From the NCBI GenBank assembly GCA_041667545.1, contig JBAYES010000021.1, positions 1-31,074 on the forward strand: DNA of 31,074 nt. The letters are read 5' to 3'. Both the position numbers and the translations under genes were made by a program. Source of the DNA: SLID01 sp041667545 (GTDB taxonomy: Bacteria; Omnitrophota; Gorgyraeia; Tantalellales; Tantalellaceae). Positions 24,631-31,074 of this stretch are shown one piece after another. Below the pieces are notes generated by a model. It was given only the letters and a program-made list of their open reading frames with translations, had not been told where the DNA came from and searched no databases. Each line of letters starts with the position of its first letter. Position 1 is the stretch's first letter.

Positions 24631-24707
24631 GATCGGGGCTATGTAATCCTACCAGGGCCCCTCCGCCCGGTGTGGATCCTCCCTGTACGGATCACATAGC
24701 CCCGATC
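24631..24707. repeat. Hairpin repeat R4
   Basis: A 77-bp palindrome between maf and the Elp3-like gene. Arms GATCGGGGCTATGTAATCC and GGATCACATAGCCCCGATC pair over 19 bp with one mismatch, and the loop holds a nested stem (ACCAGGG/CCCTGTA region). No T-run follows on either strand, so it is not a simple terminator, though it would form a strong 3' structure on a maf transcript. The rest of this 169-bp gap holds nothing recognisable. Confidence 0.85.
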
Positions 24708-24760
24708 CCGCAGCGAGATTTTGACAGAACCTAAAATGATACCGGTCCGATAAAACCGTA

Positions 24761-25351
24761 TTACGTGCCGATATAGTCTGACATGTCTTGCCCGATATTC
24801 TCGAACATCCGGGAAAGCTTCATCATCGACATCCCCAGTATATTGAAATATGATCCGCGAATATCGTCAAATATGATAGACCCCACTCCTTCAATGGAAA
24901 AACCGCCTGCTTTGTCATATGGACCCAAAAGCCGGAAATATTTTTCTATTTCATGCTCTGTTATTTTTTTAACAAAGATCTCGCTTTTATCTATTCCTCT
25001 CGAAATTTTACCTGAAATCGTATCTATAACGCAAATACCGGTATATACCTCTATTCGCCCTCCTGAAAATCTCCTCAAAAGCTCTTTTGCCCGGTCCTCG
25101 CCGGACGGCTTACCGATCACTTCATCCTCATGCGAAACAAGAGTATCCGCGCCTATGACTATGGCATTCTCCACCCTCGCAGCCACGGACTCCGCTTTTC
25201 TCGCGGCATTATTTTCCACAATATCCCTGATGTTCGCGCCTTCCGGATGCTCTTCCGGATATTCGCTTATTATTATTTCGTGGGGGATTCCGCAATCCGT
25301 CAGTATACCGGAGCGTCTTTTAGACGCTGAAGCCAGAACTATTCTTTTCAT
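24761..25351 (-). CDS. maf: Maf-family nucleotide pyrophosphatase
   Basis: A 196-residue Maf/ham1-type protein with the substrate-binding SASKRR at the N-terminus, GADTLV near the centre, YTGICV, and DKAGGFSIEGVGS. Maf proteins hydrolyse nucleoside triphosphates, often modified pyrimidine nucleotides such as dTTP, UTP or m5UTP, and may prevent misincorporation or affect septation. The usual QG of the DKAxGxQG motif is replaced by FSIEG here, a visible deviation that may alter substrate preference. The ATG has a strong GGGGGGAG ribosome-binding site. It once lay 15 bp after the dusB stop and is now separated by an inserted element. Confidence 0.93.
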   Translation of the reverse strand: MKRIVLASASKRRSGILTDCGIPHEIIISEYPEEHPEGANIRDIVENNAARKAESVAARVENAIVIGADTLVSHEDEVIGKPSGEDRAKELLRRFSGGRIEVYTGICVIDTISGKISRGIDKSEIFVKKITEHEIEKYFRLLGPYDKAGGFSIEGVGSIIFDDIRGSYFNILGMSMMKLSRMFENIGQDMSDYIGT

Positions 25352-25378
25352 ATCTCCCCCCTGTTCCTATTTGGGCTG

Positions 25379-25593
25379 TAGAGTTCTGCAAAATACCTGT
25401 TTCTCGTCATTGCGAGGGAGCAAAGCGACCGAAGCAACCCCATAACTTATTGTATATGTTGAAATTGCTCCGGCTATTTACTAAGTCTGCCGAAATCCTG
25501 AGCCATAACTTTTATCACGACACGAAGGGCTTCGTCACTCACTTCGATCGTTCCTCGCAACGACGGAATAAAAATCCATTTTGCAGAACTCTC
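25379..25593. mobile_element. MITE-like element R5 with target-site duplication
   Basis: A 215-bp element between dusB and maf. The ends are perfect 15-bp inverted repeats (AGAGTTCTGCAAAAT at 25380-25394; its complement at 25578-25592), and a 10-bp direct repeat ATTTGGGCTG (25369-25378 and 25594-25603) flanks it. Inside is a second inverted pair beginning CGTCATTGCGAGG (25405-25417) and ending CCTCGCAACGACG (25553-25565), a repeat family I have seen across many bacterial genomes. There is no open frame for a transposase. It is non-autonomous; the direct repeat shows it inserted, and it put two bases of its end into the dusB stop codon. Confidence 0.9.
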
Positions 25594-26587
25594 ATTTGGG
25601 CTGAATAACCATCTTCCTGCCGTCCAGAGTTATCCGTTCCAGAAAAGACAAGAACGACACTGTATCGTTCACCTCACGGTAAGCGTTCATAACTTCATTG
25701 AGGTTCTTATATCTTTTAAGGTACCAGCTTACGTGTTTATACATCCTTTTCGTCGTCATAAGTTCACCGCGATGTTCTTCGGAAAGCTTGAAATGTTCCG
25801 CCATAATAAGCTTTATCCGGTCGAAACCGGGCTCATCTTCGTGAATATCACCGCTGAACGCTTTTGCGATATCGCTGAATATCCAGGGATGGCCGAGAGC
25901 TCCCCTGGCCACAAATATGCCGTCACATCCCGTATATTTAAGAACAGATGCCGCGTCGGCGGCCGAAAAAATATTACCACTCGCGAATACCGGTATTTTA
26001 ACCGCCTGTTTCACCTCTTTTGTCGGCTCATGGGATATGGCCGCGCCTTTATACATCTGGGTCATTGTTCTCGGATGAACGCAGATAGCGCTTGCGCCCT
26101 CGCTTTCCGCTATCCTGGAAACTTCAAGGTAGTTAATGCTTTCCTCATCCCACCCCGCCCTTATTTTGACCGTCACCGGGGTCTCCAATTTACGGGCAAG
26201 AAGACCTATTATCCTTCCGAGTTTGACAGGATCCTTGAGAAGCGCCGATCCTTTTCCCACCTTTATCACTTTTCTCGCGGGACATCCCGCGTTTATGTCT
26301 ATTACGCGAAATCCCCTGTCCTGGCATATCTTAGCCGCTTCAAGCATTTTGTTTTCATCCGCACCCACTATCTGAGCGCCCAAAGGCGAATCTTCCTCTA
26401 CCATATCCAGGTACTTCATGGTCTTTATGTTCCGGTAGGCCATACCGTTAACGTCCACCATTTCTGTAAAGGCAAAACGGCATCCATACCTCCGGCACAT
26501 AATACGGAAAGGGATATCCGTAACACCCGCCATGGGAGAAAGCACGCATCGCGCCTCTTGCATAAGTTTTACGCCGTCTTTCTTCAT
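25592..26587 (-). CDS. dusB: tRNA-dihydrouridine synthase, DusB-type
   Basis: A 331-residue FMN-dependent tRNA-dihydrouridine synthase. The N-terminal PMAGVTDIPFR, the catalytic-cysteine motif DINAGCPARKV, KIRAGW, the HPRTMTQMYKG loop, PVFASGNIFS and ARGALGHPWIF are all present, in usual family order. The enzyme reduces specific D-loop uridines to dihydrouridine; DusB rather than another Dus is inferred from the bacterial single-copy pattern. Start chosen at ATG 26587 rather than the in-frame TTG one codon earlier; the ribosome-binding site is weak. Its terminal codons are unusual: the reading frame ends CAG CCC AAA TGA, where the GA comes from the inserted element R5. It lies 13 bp after the NYN nuclease gene. 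Confidence 0.94.
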   Translation of the reverse strand: MKKDGVKLMQEARCVLSPMAGVTDIPFRIMCRRYGCRFAFTEMVDVNGMAYRNIKTMKYLDMVEEDSPLGAQIVGADENKMLEAAKICQDRGFRVIDINAGCPARKVIKVGKGSALLKDPVKLGRIIGLLARKLETPVTVKIRAGWDEESINYLEVSRIAESEGASAICVHPRTMTQMYKGAAISHEPTKEVKQAVKIPVFASGNIFSAADAASVLKYTGCDGIFVARGALGHPWIFSDIAKAFSGDIHEDEPGFDRIKLIMAEHFKLSEEHRGELMTTKRMYKHVSWYLKRYKNLNEVMNAYREVNDTVSFLSFLERITLDGRKMVIQPK

Positions 26588-26600
26588 CAAATACCGCGCT

Positions 26601-27110
26601 CTATAGACCCAGCTCTTTTTTATATTCCTTGTTTATTTTTGCTTTTACTTCGGGTGATATCTCCTTGGCCCCGTTCTTTCTCGAAGATCCCCTTTCCGAT
26701 TTTTTCTTGCCGGATACCGCGGGAGAAAGGACCTCAGACCTCAATAGAGAAGCCCCGTAACCGCGGGCGTTGTTCCTTACATAGTTATCGTTAGAAGCCA
26801 CCACAACCCTTACCCCGGACATTAAAGAATACTGCCTGACAGTTTCTATGATCTTTTCATCCCCTTGTCCCGTACGTGAAAAAGTCTGTTTCGAGCTTGA
26901 AGAAAGATATATTTTTTCCAGATGCCTGTACCTGTCCTGCCCGTCGAAAACCACACAGAAATCCGTTATGTATCCGCTTGAACGCGCGTATTCACTGGTC
27001 AGCATTATTATCCTGCTCCTGGCGGAAAGCAGGTTCTCTTTAAGCAGTTTTTTGGTCTCCGGGACAGCGTTTATGGCATTGTACCCATCGACTATAAGCA
27101 CGGTTTTCAT
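26601..27110 (-). CDS. NYN-domain ribonuclease, YacP/Rae1-like
   Basis: A 169-residue protein with a PIN-like NYN domain: IVDGYN (D8 of the acidic catalytic set), CVVFDGQ, QGDEKIIETV and VASNDNYVRNNARGYGA. Homologs in Firmicutes (YacP/Rae1) cleave mRNA on ribosomes; the function here may be similar but is inferred. The basic lysine-rich C-terminus (KKKSERGSSRKNGAK) would suit RNA binding. I chose the ATG at 27110, which starts right before the beta strand of the fold, and not the longer frame to 27188, whose extra residues come from a tandem repeat. No clear ribosome-binding site is seen. It is followed by dusB after 13 bp. Confidence 0.85.
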   Translation of the reverse strand: MKTVLIVDGYNAINAVPETKKLLKENLLSARSRIIMLTSEYARSSGYITDFCVVFDGQDRYRHLEKIYLSSSSKQTFSRTGQGDEKIIETVRQYSLMSGVRVVVASNDNYVRNNARGYGASLLRSEVLSPAVSGKKKSERGSSRKNGAKEISPEVKAKINKEYKKELGL

Positions 27111-27160
27111 GAGATGTAATAATAACACAGCGGGGGGGGAAAGGGAAGGGAACATCAGGG

Positions 27161-27190
27161 AGTCCATAGTCGATAGTCCATGGTCCATGG
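27161..27190. repeat. Short tandem repeat of AGTCCAT-type units
   Basis: About four degenerate 7-bp units (AGTCCAT, AGTCGAT, AGTCCAT, GGTCCAT) follow each other in the 96-bp gap between arsR and the NYN gene. A G8 homopolymer lies 25 bp away. Such units recur in many environmental genomes; no function can be claimed. Confidence 0.7.
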
Positions 27191-27206
27191 CCGCATGGGA
27201 ACCGGA

Positions 27207-27500
27207 CTATCCTGTTTCGGGGGAATCTTTAATATGCATCTTGCGCGAGATCTGTATGAATACATCTCCCATTACATCCTGCCTCAGGTAGTAATACACG
27301 TTCTTCCCCTGTTTTCTATGTCCCAGAAGCTTACACTTCTTGAGTATCTGAAGATGATGCGACACTGTAGGCTGGGTTATTCCGAACTCCGAACATATGT
27401 CGGTTACGTTCATTTCGCTGGCGCCCAGAAGTTCCAGTATGTCCTGGCGCGTTTTATCGGCAAGAGCCTTGAATACTTCTATAAGGTCATACTCGTCCAT
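27207..27500 (-). CDS. ArsR-family winged-helix transcription regulator
   Basis: A 97-residue DNA-binding protein. The winged helix is clear: FKALADKTRQDILELL, the recognition helix region ITQPTVSHHLQILKKCKLLGHRKQGKNVYYYL, ending in ISRKMH. The metal-site ELCVCD motif of arsenic sensors is reduced to a single cysteine (DICSEFG), so metal sensing of the classical alpha-3 type is unlikely. The ATG at 27500 follows GTGGAGG at 7 bp; an in-frame TTG five codons earlier overlaps that site and is rejected. It is last in the clpB-dnaJ-arsR group, 31 bp after the dnaJ-like stop. It may autoregulate the group, but no operator is identifiable. Confidence 0.92.
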   Translation of the reverse strand: MDEYDLIEVFKALADKTRQDILELLGASEMNVTDICSEFGITQPTVSHHLQILKKCKLLGHRKQGKNVYYYLRQDVMGDVFIQISRKMHIKDSPETG

Positions 27501-27531
27501 AAAAAACCTCCACAAGAGAGTTTCAGATAAG

Positions 27532-28197
27532 CTATTTAACTCGCAATGTCACTATCAGGTCTCCCTTATGCCGGCAGCACGGACAGTCTTCCCCCTGGCC
27601 CCGAAGACGCATTTTCTGGCCGTCTTTTGTTTTCGGGGGTATTTTAAGGGTCACGTTTTTGCCTCCCGAAAGCTTAAATTTGGCTTCCCCTCCTCTATCG
27701 GCAAGTTTCGACGGTATGGGAAGAGTGGCCCTTACATCAGTATCTGTTTCCGCGACGGGCCCGCCGCCTCCCGGGCGTCCGTTCTCCCGCATTCCCCCGC
27801 CGGTAGAATAGTAATAAGTGCGGCTGCCGGGATGTTTTGCCCCGCTGTGTCCGGAAAATATATCGCCGAAAATATCGGCAAAAGGTGAATGTCCGCCCGA
27901 CCTGTCGCTTCCGGAAAAGTTTTTAATGAAATCCGAAAAGTCGAATCCTTGAGCTTGAGAAAAATCCCCGGTATATCCTCCCATTTTTTTCAGATTATCG
28001 TATTCTTTCCGTCTTTTGGTGTCTCCCAAAGCGTAATACGCTTCGGAAACTTCCTTGAACTTCTCCTCGGCCTTTTTGTCTCCCGGGTTCTTGTCAGGAT
28101 GATATTTTAACGCGAGTTTCCTGTAAGCCTTTTTTATGTCCCCTTCCGCCGCGTCCTCTTTGACCCCAAGTATCTCGTAATAATCTTTTTTAGGCAT
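27532..28197 (-). CDS. Short DnaJ-like co-chaperone (J domain plus one C-terminal domain)
   Basis: A 221-residue protein. The J domain (1-67) carries HPD at 33-35 and starts PKKDYYEILGV; a glycine/phenylalanine-rich linker follows (about 80-150, GFDFSDFIKNF, SPFADIFGDIF), then one C-terminal beta domain (VTLKIPPKTKDGQKMRLRGQG, GDLIVTL). Full DnaJ and CbpA have two such domains, so this is a compact form. CPCC at residues about 205-208 is a possible zinc or redox site and may be a remnant of the DnaJ zinc finger. I start at the ATG at 28197, 8 bp inside the end of clpB and preceded by AGAGGG. Pairing with clpB on one transcript suggests joint work on aggregated protein. Confidence 0.87.
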   Translation of the reverse strand: MPKKDYYEILGVKEDAAEGDIKKAYRKLALKYHPDKNPGDKKAEEKFKEVSEAYYALGDTKRRKEYDNLKKMGGYTGDFSQAQGFDFSDFIKNFSGSDRSGGHSPFADIFGDIFSGHSGAKHPGSRTYYYSTGGGMRENGRPGGGGPVAETDTDVRATLPIPSKLADRGGEAKFKLSGGKNVTLKIPPKTKDGQKMRLRGQGEDCPCCRHKGDLIVTLRVK

Positions 28198-30808
28198 TTT
28201 TTCCCTCTTCTTTGTTTTTCTCGTATGTAAACCGTAAAATATTGTTTTTCTTGTCGGCGTCAACAAGCACTTTGGTCCCGTCTGAAACAACGCCCTTTAG
28301 TATCTCGACGGCAAGCTTATCCTGAACTTCTTTTTGTATGAGCCTCTTTAGCGGGCGCGCGCCGTAATCCGGGTCGAATCCTCTTTCCGCAAGCTGTTTT
28401 TTAGCGCTTTCTGTAATGTCAATATCTATCCCCTTCTCTTTGAGCCTTTCAAACACGACTTTAAGTTCCAGGTCGACCACTTTCACCATGTCCTCGCCGG
28501 AAAGTTTGTTAAAGACCACTATCTCATCCAGCCTGTTGATAAGTTCCGGGCGAAAATATTTTTTAAGCTCATCGCGGACAAGTTTTTCCACTTCACTCGC
28601 GGCATTTCCGCTGTCCGAAAAATGCCGGCTCCCGATATTGGATGTCATTACGATCAGAGTGTTCTTAAAATCAACTACATGCCCCTGATTATCGGTAAGG
28701 CGACCGTCATCAAGTATCTGCAAAAGTATATTGAAGACATCAGGATGAGCTTTCTCTATCTCATCGAGCAGAACTACGCAGTAAGGGCGCCGTCTTACTT
28801 TCTCGGTAAGCTGTCCTCCCTCGTCATAACCGACATATCCGGGCGGAGCTCCTATCAGGCGCGAAACGGCGTGCCGTTCCATATATTCCGACATGTCTAT
28901 CCTGACCATAGCTTCCGGATCGTTAAAGAGAAACCATGCCGCGGTCCTGGCCATATGCGTCTTTCCCACTCCCGTGGGGCCGAGAAAAAGAAAAGACCCC
29001 ATGGGCCGGTTCGGGTCGGCCATACCGCTTCTTGATCTCCTGACAGCATCGGATATTTTCTGAACAGCTTCATCCTGACCCGCTATCCTTGTTCTTAAGA
29101 CGTCCTCCATCATAATAAGTTTTTCTATTTCCGATTCTACCAGTTTTGTCATGGGGATCCCGGTCCACTGCGATACTATCCTGGCTACATCTTCGTCATC
29201 AACCTCTTCCTTCAGCATCTTGTCGGAACTCTGAATATTGCCAAGTTCCGCGGTAAATTTATCCAGCTCTTTTTTAAGATCGACTATCTTGCCGTATCTT
29301 ATTTCGGAAACCCTGGCCAGATCTCCTTCTTTTTCCAGATTGGCCTCTTCTATACGCGCCTTATCTATCTTTTCTTTAACCATCTGTATCCTGGATATGA
29401 TGTCCTTTTCTTTTTCCCAGTGTTTTTTCATGGCCTTAAGATCGTCCCTCAGCTTTTCCAGCTCTACGTCTACCTCTTTCAACTTTACGTTCCCGGAAGA
29501 AGCGTCCTTTTCCTTTTTAAGAGCCTGCTTTTCTATTTCAAGCTGCATGATCTTTCTCTGCACGCGGTCTATCCCCGTGGGAACACTGTCTATTTCCATG
29601 CGAAGTTTTGACGCCGCCTCGTCTATGAGGTCTATGGCCTTATCGGGAAGGAACCTGGCCGTAATATACCTGTCCGACAATGTAGCGGCCGCTATTATTG
29701 CCGAATCCGATATCCTTACCCCGTGATGTACCTCATATTTCTCTTTAAGCCCGCGCAAAATAGTTATGGTATTTTCCACAGTAGGTTCACCTATGAATAT
29801 CTGCTGGAACCTCCTCTCAAGAGCCTTATCTTTTTCTATGTATTTCCTGTACTCATCCAGAGTCGTGGCCCCTATACACCTCAGTTCTCCCCGGGCAAGA
29901 GCCGGTTTAAGCAGATTCGAAGCGTCAACAGAACCCTCGGCCGCCCCGGCGCCCACAATGGTGTGAAGTTCGTCTATAAAAAGTATTACACCTCCGTCCT
30001 TTTCCTTTATTTCCCTTAACACCGCTTTGAGACGATCCTCGAACTCACCCCTGAACTTAGCCCCCGCGACAAGGGCTCCCAGATCAAGCGATATGAGCCT
30101 TTTGTCCTTCAATCTGCTCGGAACATCGCCTGAAGATATCCTTTGCGCAAGCCCTTCCACAACAGCTGTCTTTCCCGTACCGGGATCCCCTATCAAAACC
30201 GGATTGTTCTTTGTTCTGCGGGACAAGACATGTATAAGCCTTCTTATCTCTTCATCACGCCCTATAACGGGATCCAATTTCCCCATATCCGCCATTTCAA
30301 CAAGATCCCTTCCGTATTTATGAAGCGCCTGAATCTTCCCCTCGGGATCCTCATCTGTAACGCGGTGGGTACCTCTCACCTGACTCATTGACTTCAAAAC
30401 ACCTTCAGGGGTTATGCCAGCGCCTTTGAGCATATCCTTTAACGCCCCCGAACTCTCATGCGCCATAGCAAGCAGGAGATGTTCCACGCTCACGTATTCG
30501 TCCTTCAGAGCCGCCGCTTCCTTTCCCGCTCTGGATATCACTTTATTGAGTTCCCGTGAAAGATAAGGCTGCAGCGCGTCCCCTGTTACCCTTGGCCTTG
30601 ACGACAGATCATCATCTATTTTCGACCTCAAAGACAATATATCAACACCCATTTTTTTGAGTATCGATGAACATATGCCCTCCTTGTCTGAAAGAAGGAC
30701 AAACAAAAGATGCTCAGTAAGAACCTTCTGATGCCCCCTTTCAACGGCATCACGTAAAGCATCTCGTATAGCTTCCTGCGTTTTGACCGTTAATTTATCA
30801 TTCATCAT
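28190..30808 (-). CDS. clpB: ATP-dependent disaggregase ClpB
   Basis: An 872-residue ClpB (Hsp104 class). The N-terminal Clp-N repeat domain (about 1-145), first AAA+ module with Walker A GDPGTGKT (207-214), a long coiled-coil middle domain (about 400-530, rich in Glu/Lys), and second AAA+ module with GPTGVGKT (near 605) and DRIKIHP-type C-terminal domain are present. The middle domain distinguishes it from ClpA/ClpC. It resolves protein aggregates with DnaK/DnaJ and works in the cytosol. The ATG follows GAGGTGCTGAT. It is the first gene of its unit and has a good TTGACA-N17-TAACAT promoter. Length and motif order are normal. Confidence 0.97.
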   Translation of the reverse strand: MMNDKLTVKTQEAIRDALRDAVERGHQKVLTEHLLFVLLSDKEGICSSILKKMGVDILSLRSKIDDDLSSRPRVTGDALQPYLSRELNKVISRAGKEAAALKDEYVSVEHLLLAMAHESSGALKDMLKGAGITPEGVLKSMSQVRGTHRVTDEDPEGKIQALHKYGRDLVEMADMGKLDPVIGRDEEIRRLIHVLSRRTKNNPVLIGDPGTGKTAVVEGLAQRISSGDVPSRLKDKRLISLDLGALVAGAKFRGEFEDRLKAVLREIKEKDGGVILFIDELHTIVGAGAAEGSVDASNLLKPALARGELRCIGATTLDEYRKYIEKDKALERRFQQIFIGEPTVENTITILRGLKEKYEVHHGVRISDSAIIAAATLSDRYITARFLPDKAIDLIDEAASKLRMEIDSVPTGIDRVQRKIMQLEIEKQALKKEKDASSGNVKLKEVDVELEKLRDDLKAMKKHWEKEKDIISRIQMVKEKIDKARIEEANLEKEGDLARVSEIRYGKIVDLKKELDKFTAELGNIQSSDKMLKEEVDDEDVARIVSQWTGIPMTKLVESEIEKLIMMEDVLRTRIAGQDEAVQKISDAVRRSRSGMADPNRPMGSFLFLGPTGVGKTHMARTAAWFLFNDPEAMVRIDMSEYMERHAVSRLIGAPPGYVGYDEGGQLTEKVRRRPYCVVLLDEIEKAHPDVFNILLQILDDGRLTDNQGHVVDFKNTLIVMTSNIGSRHFSDSGNAASEVEKLVRDELKKYFRPELINRLDEIVVFNKLSGEDMVKVVDLELKVVFERLKEKGIDIDITESAKKQLAERGFDPDYGARPLKRLIQKEVQDKLAVEILKGVVSDGTKVLVDADKKNNILRFTYEKNKEEGKNA

Positions 30809-30865
30809 ATCAGCACCTCGTTATTCTAACACTCTTAACATATCGATACATAGATAACTGTCTAT

Positions 30866-30894
30866 ATGTTACAACCCCTCTCCGCTTTTGTCAA
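30866..30894 (-). promoter_or_regulatory. Sigma-70-type promoter for clpB
   Basis: On the minus strand the -35 is TTGACA (30889-30894), a perfect match, and the -10 is TAACAT (30866-30871), 4 of 6, with a 17-bp spacer. The predicted start is about 50 nt before the clpB ATG. The leader contains an ATAGA/TCTAT inverted repeat. No CIRCE element is seen, so heat-shock control by HrcA is not indicated. Confidence 0.65.
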
Positions 30895-30934
30895 GAATAA
30901 TTGTAATGGTGTCCAAAAAAGACTACAACACGAT

Positions 30935-31074
30935 GATACAAGGGTCTGGCATTCCCTGCGAGGGACGCTCGATTTCCCCGGCGAGGAAATCTTCGCTCGA
31001 CGGACGACCTCGTTCCCACGAGGGCCCGTGCCCTCGTGGACCATGCCCACTCGGTCGTCCAACGCCCTCTCCGG
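30935..31074 (-). repeat. Palindromic structured repeat R1, copy E (cut by window end)
   Basis: The first 140 bp of an R1 element in the same orientation as copy D. It shows the left arm GATACAAGGGTCTGGCATTCC, hairpin 2 (GATTTCC/GGAAATC in element orientation, loop TCGCCGG) and hairpin 1 with the apical stem CCACGAGGGC/GCCCTCGTGG closing on ACGG. The right arm is just starting at the edge. It lies 40 bp upstream of the clpB promoter. Confidence 0.9.

Noticed and set aside
24631..24707. R4 as rho-independent terminator
   Set aside because: No T-run follows the stem on either strand.
25733..26794. 353-codon open frame on the plus strand over dusB
   Set aside because: It lies opposite a well-supported dusB and NYN gene, has no ribosome-binding site and encodes a low-complexity, His/Arg/Tyr-rich product with no recognisable domain.
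30809..30871. CIRCE (HrcA) operator before clpB
   Set aside because: GAGTGTTAG resembles one half of CIRCE, but no partner half lies 9 bp away.
30862..31062. Short open frame inside R1 copy E, and similar frames in other R1 copies (4393-4628, 7767-8000, 8045-8425, 20475-20771)
   Set aside because: They read through palindromic repeat arms in different frames in different copies; the stems covary in pairs, which fits structure and not coding.

Overview
The window is 31 kb of dense bacterial chromosome. Every gene I can support lies on the minus strand, so transcription runs from high to low coordinates. The content is bacterial housekeeping (RlmD, ExoIII, MnmG, DusB, Maf, ClpB, MetH) plus a complete MoxR/Bat operon, several radical-SAM enzymes and an Fe-S DinG-type helicase. 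Signal peptides, periplasmic-type Bat proteins and glycine-zipper envelope proteins suggest a Gram-negative-type cell. The gene mix and compact, heavily overlapping operons fit an uncultured, probably anaerobic lineage of the Omnitrophota/PVC kind. No rRNA or other definitive marker is present, so that placement is an inference.

Layout in coordinate order: a radical-SAM/exoA/rlmD operon (103-3365); a bidirectional-looking terminator; a tandem pair of secreted glycine-zipper paralogs (3445-4238); a radical-SAM (YhcC/TIGR01212-like)/mnmG/DUF6485 operon (4691-7709); a repeat-filled gap (7710-8376); then one long operon, in transcription order moxR, DUF58, a DUF4381-like membrane protein, batA, batB, batC (TPR), batD, batE (TPR-SH3) and metH, running from a good sigma-70-type promoter at about 20.4 kb down to 8377. 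Next come another repeat-filled gap (20343-21026), a radical-SAM (Elp3-like)/DUF6873/dinG-type helicase operon (21027-24591), maf, dusB and a NYN nuclease (24761-27110), and arsR, a short dnaJ-like gene and clpB (27207-30808) behind a TTGACA-N17-TAACAT promoter.

The most unusual content is intergenic. At least five families of palindromic repeats occupy gaps between transcription units or, once, between genes of one unit. Family R1, about 160 bp, occurs five times (the last copy is cut by the window end). It folds into a closing stem plus two internal hairpins. Its loops are invariant while its stems change by compensatory substitutions, which is the signature of a selected RNA or single-stranded DNA structure. 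Family R2 is a 55-bp element ending in 10-bp inverted repeats; its three copies alternate with two R1 copies in a tandem array. R3 is a 210-bp palindrome, R4 a 77-bp hairpin. R5 is a 215-bp MITE-like element with perfect 15-bp terminal inverted repeats and a 10-bp target duplication; it split dusB from maf and supplied a new dusB stop codon.

The strongest candidate for a previously undescribed system is R1: a dispersed, structurally conserved three-helix element with no recognisable protein of its own in this window. No tRNA, rRNA, CRISPR array or transposase gene was found.
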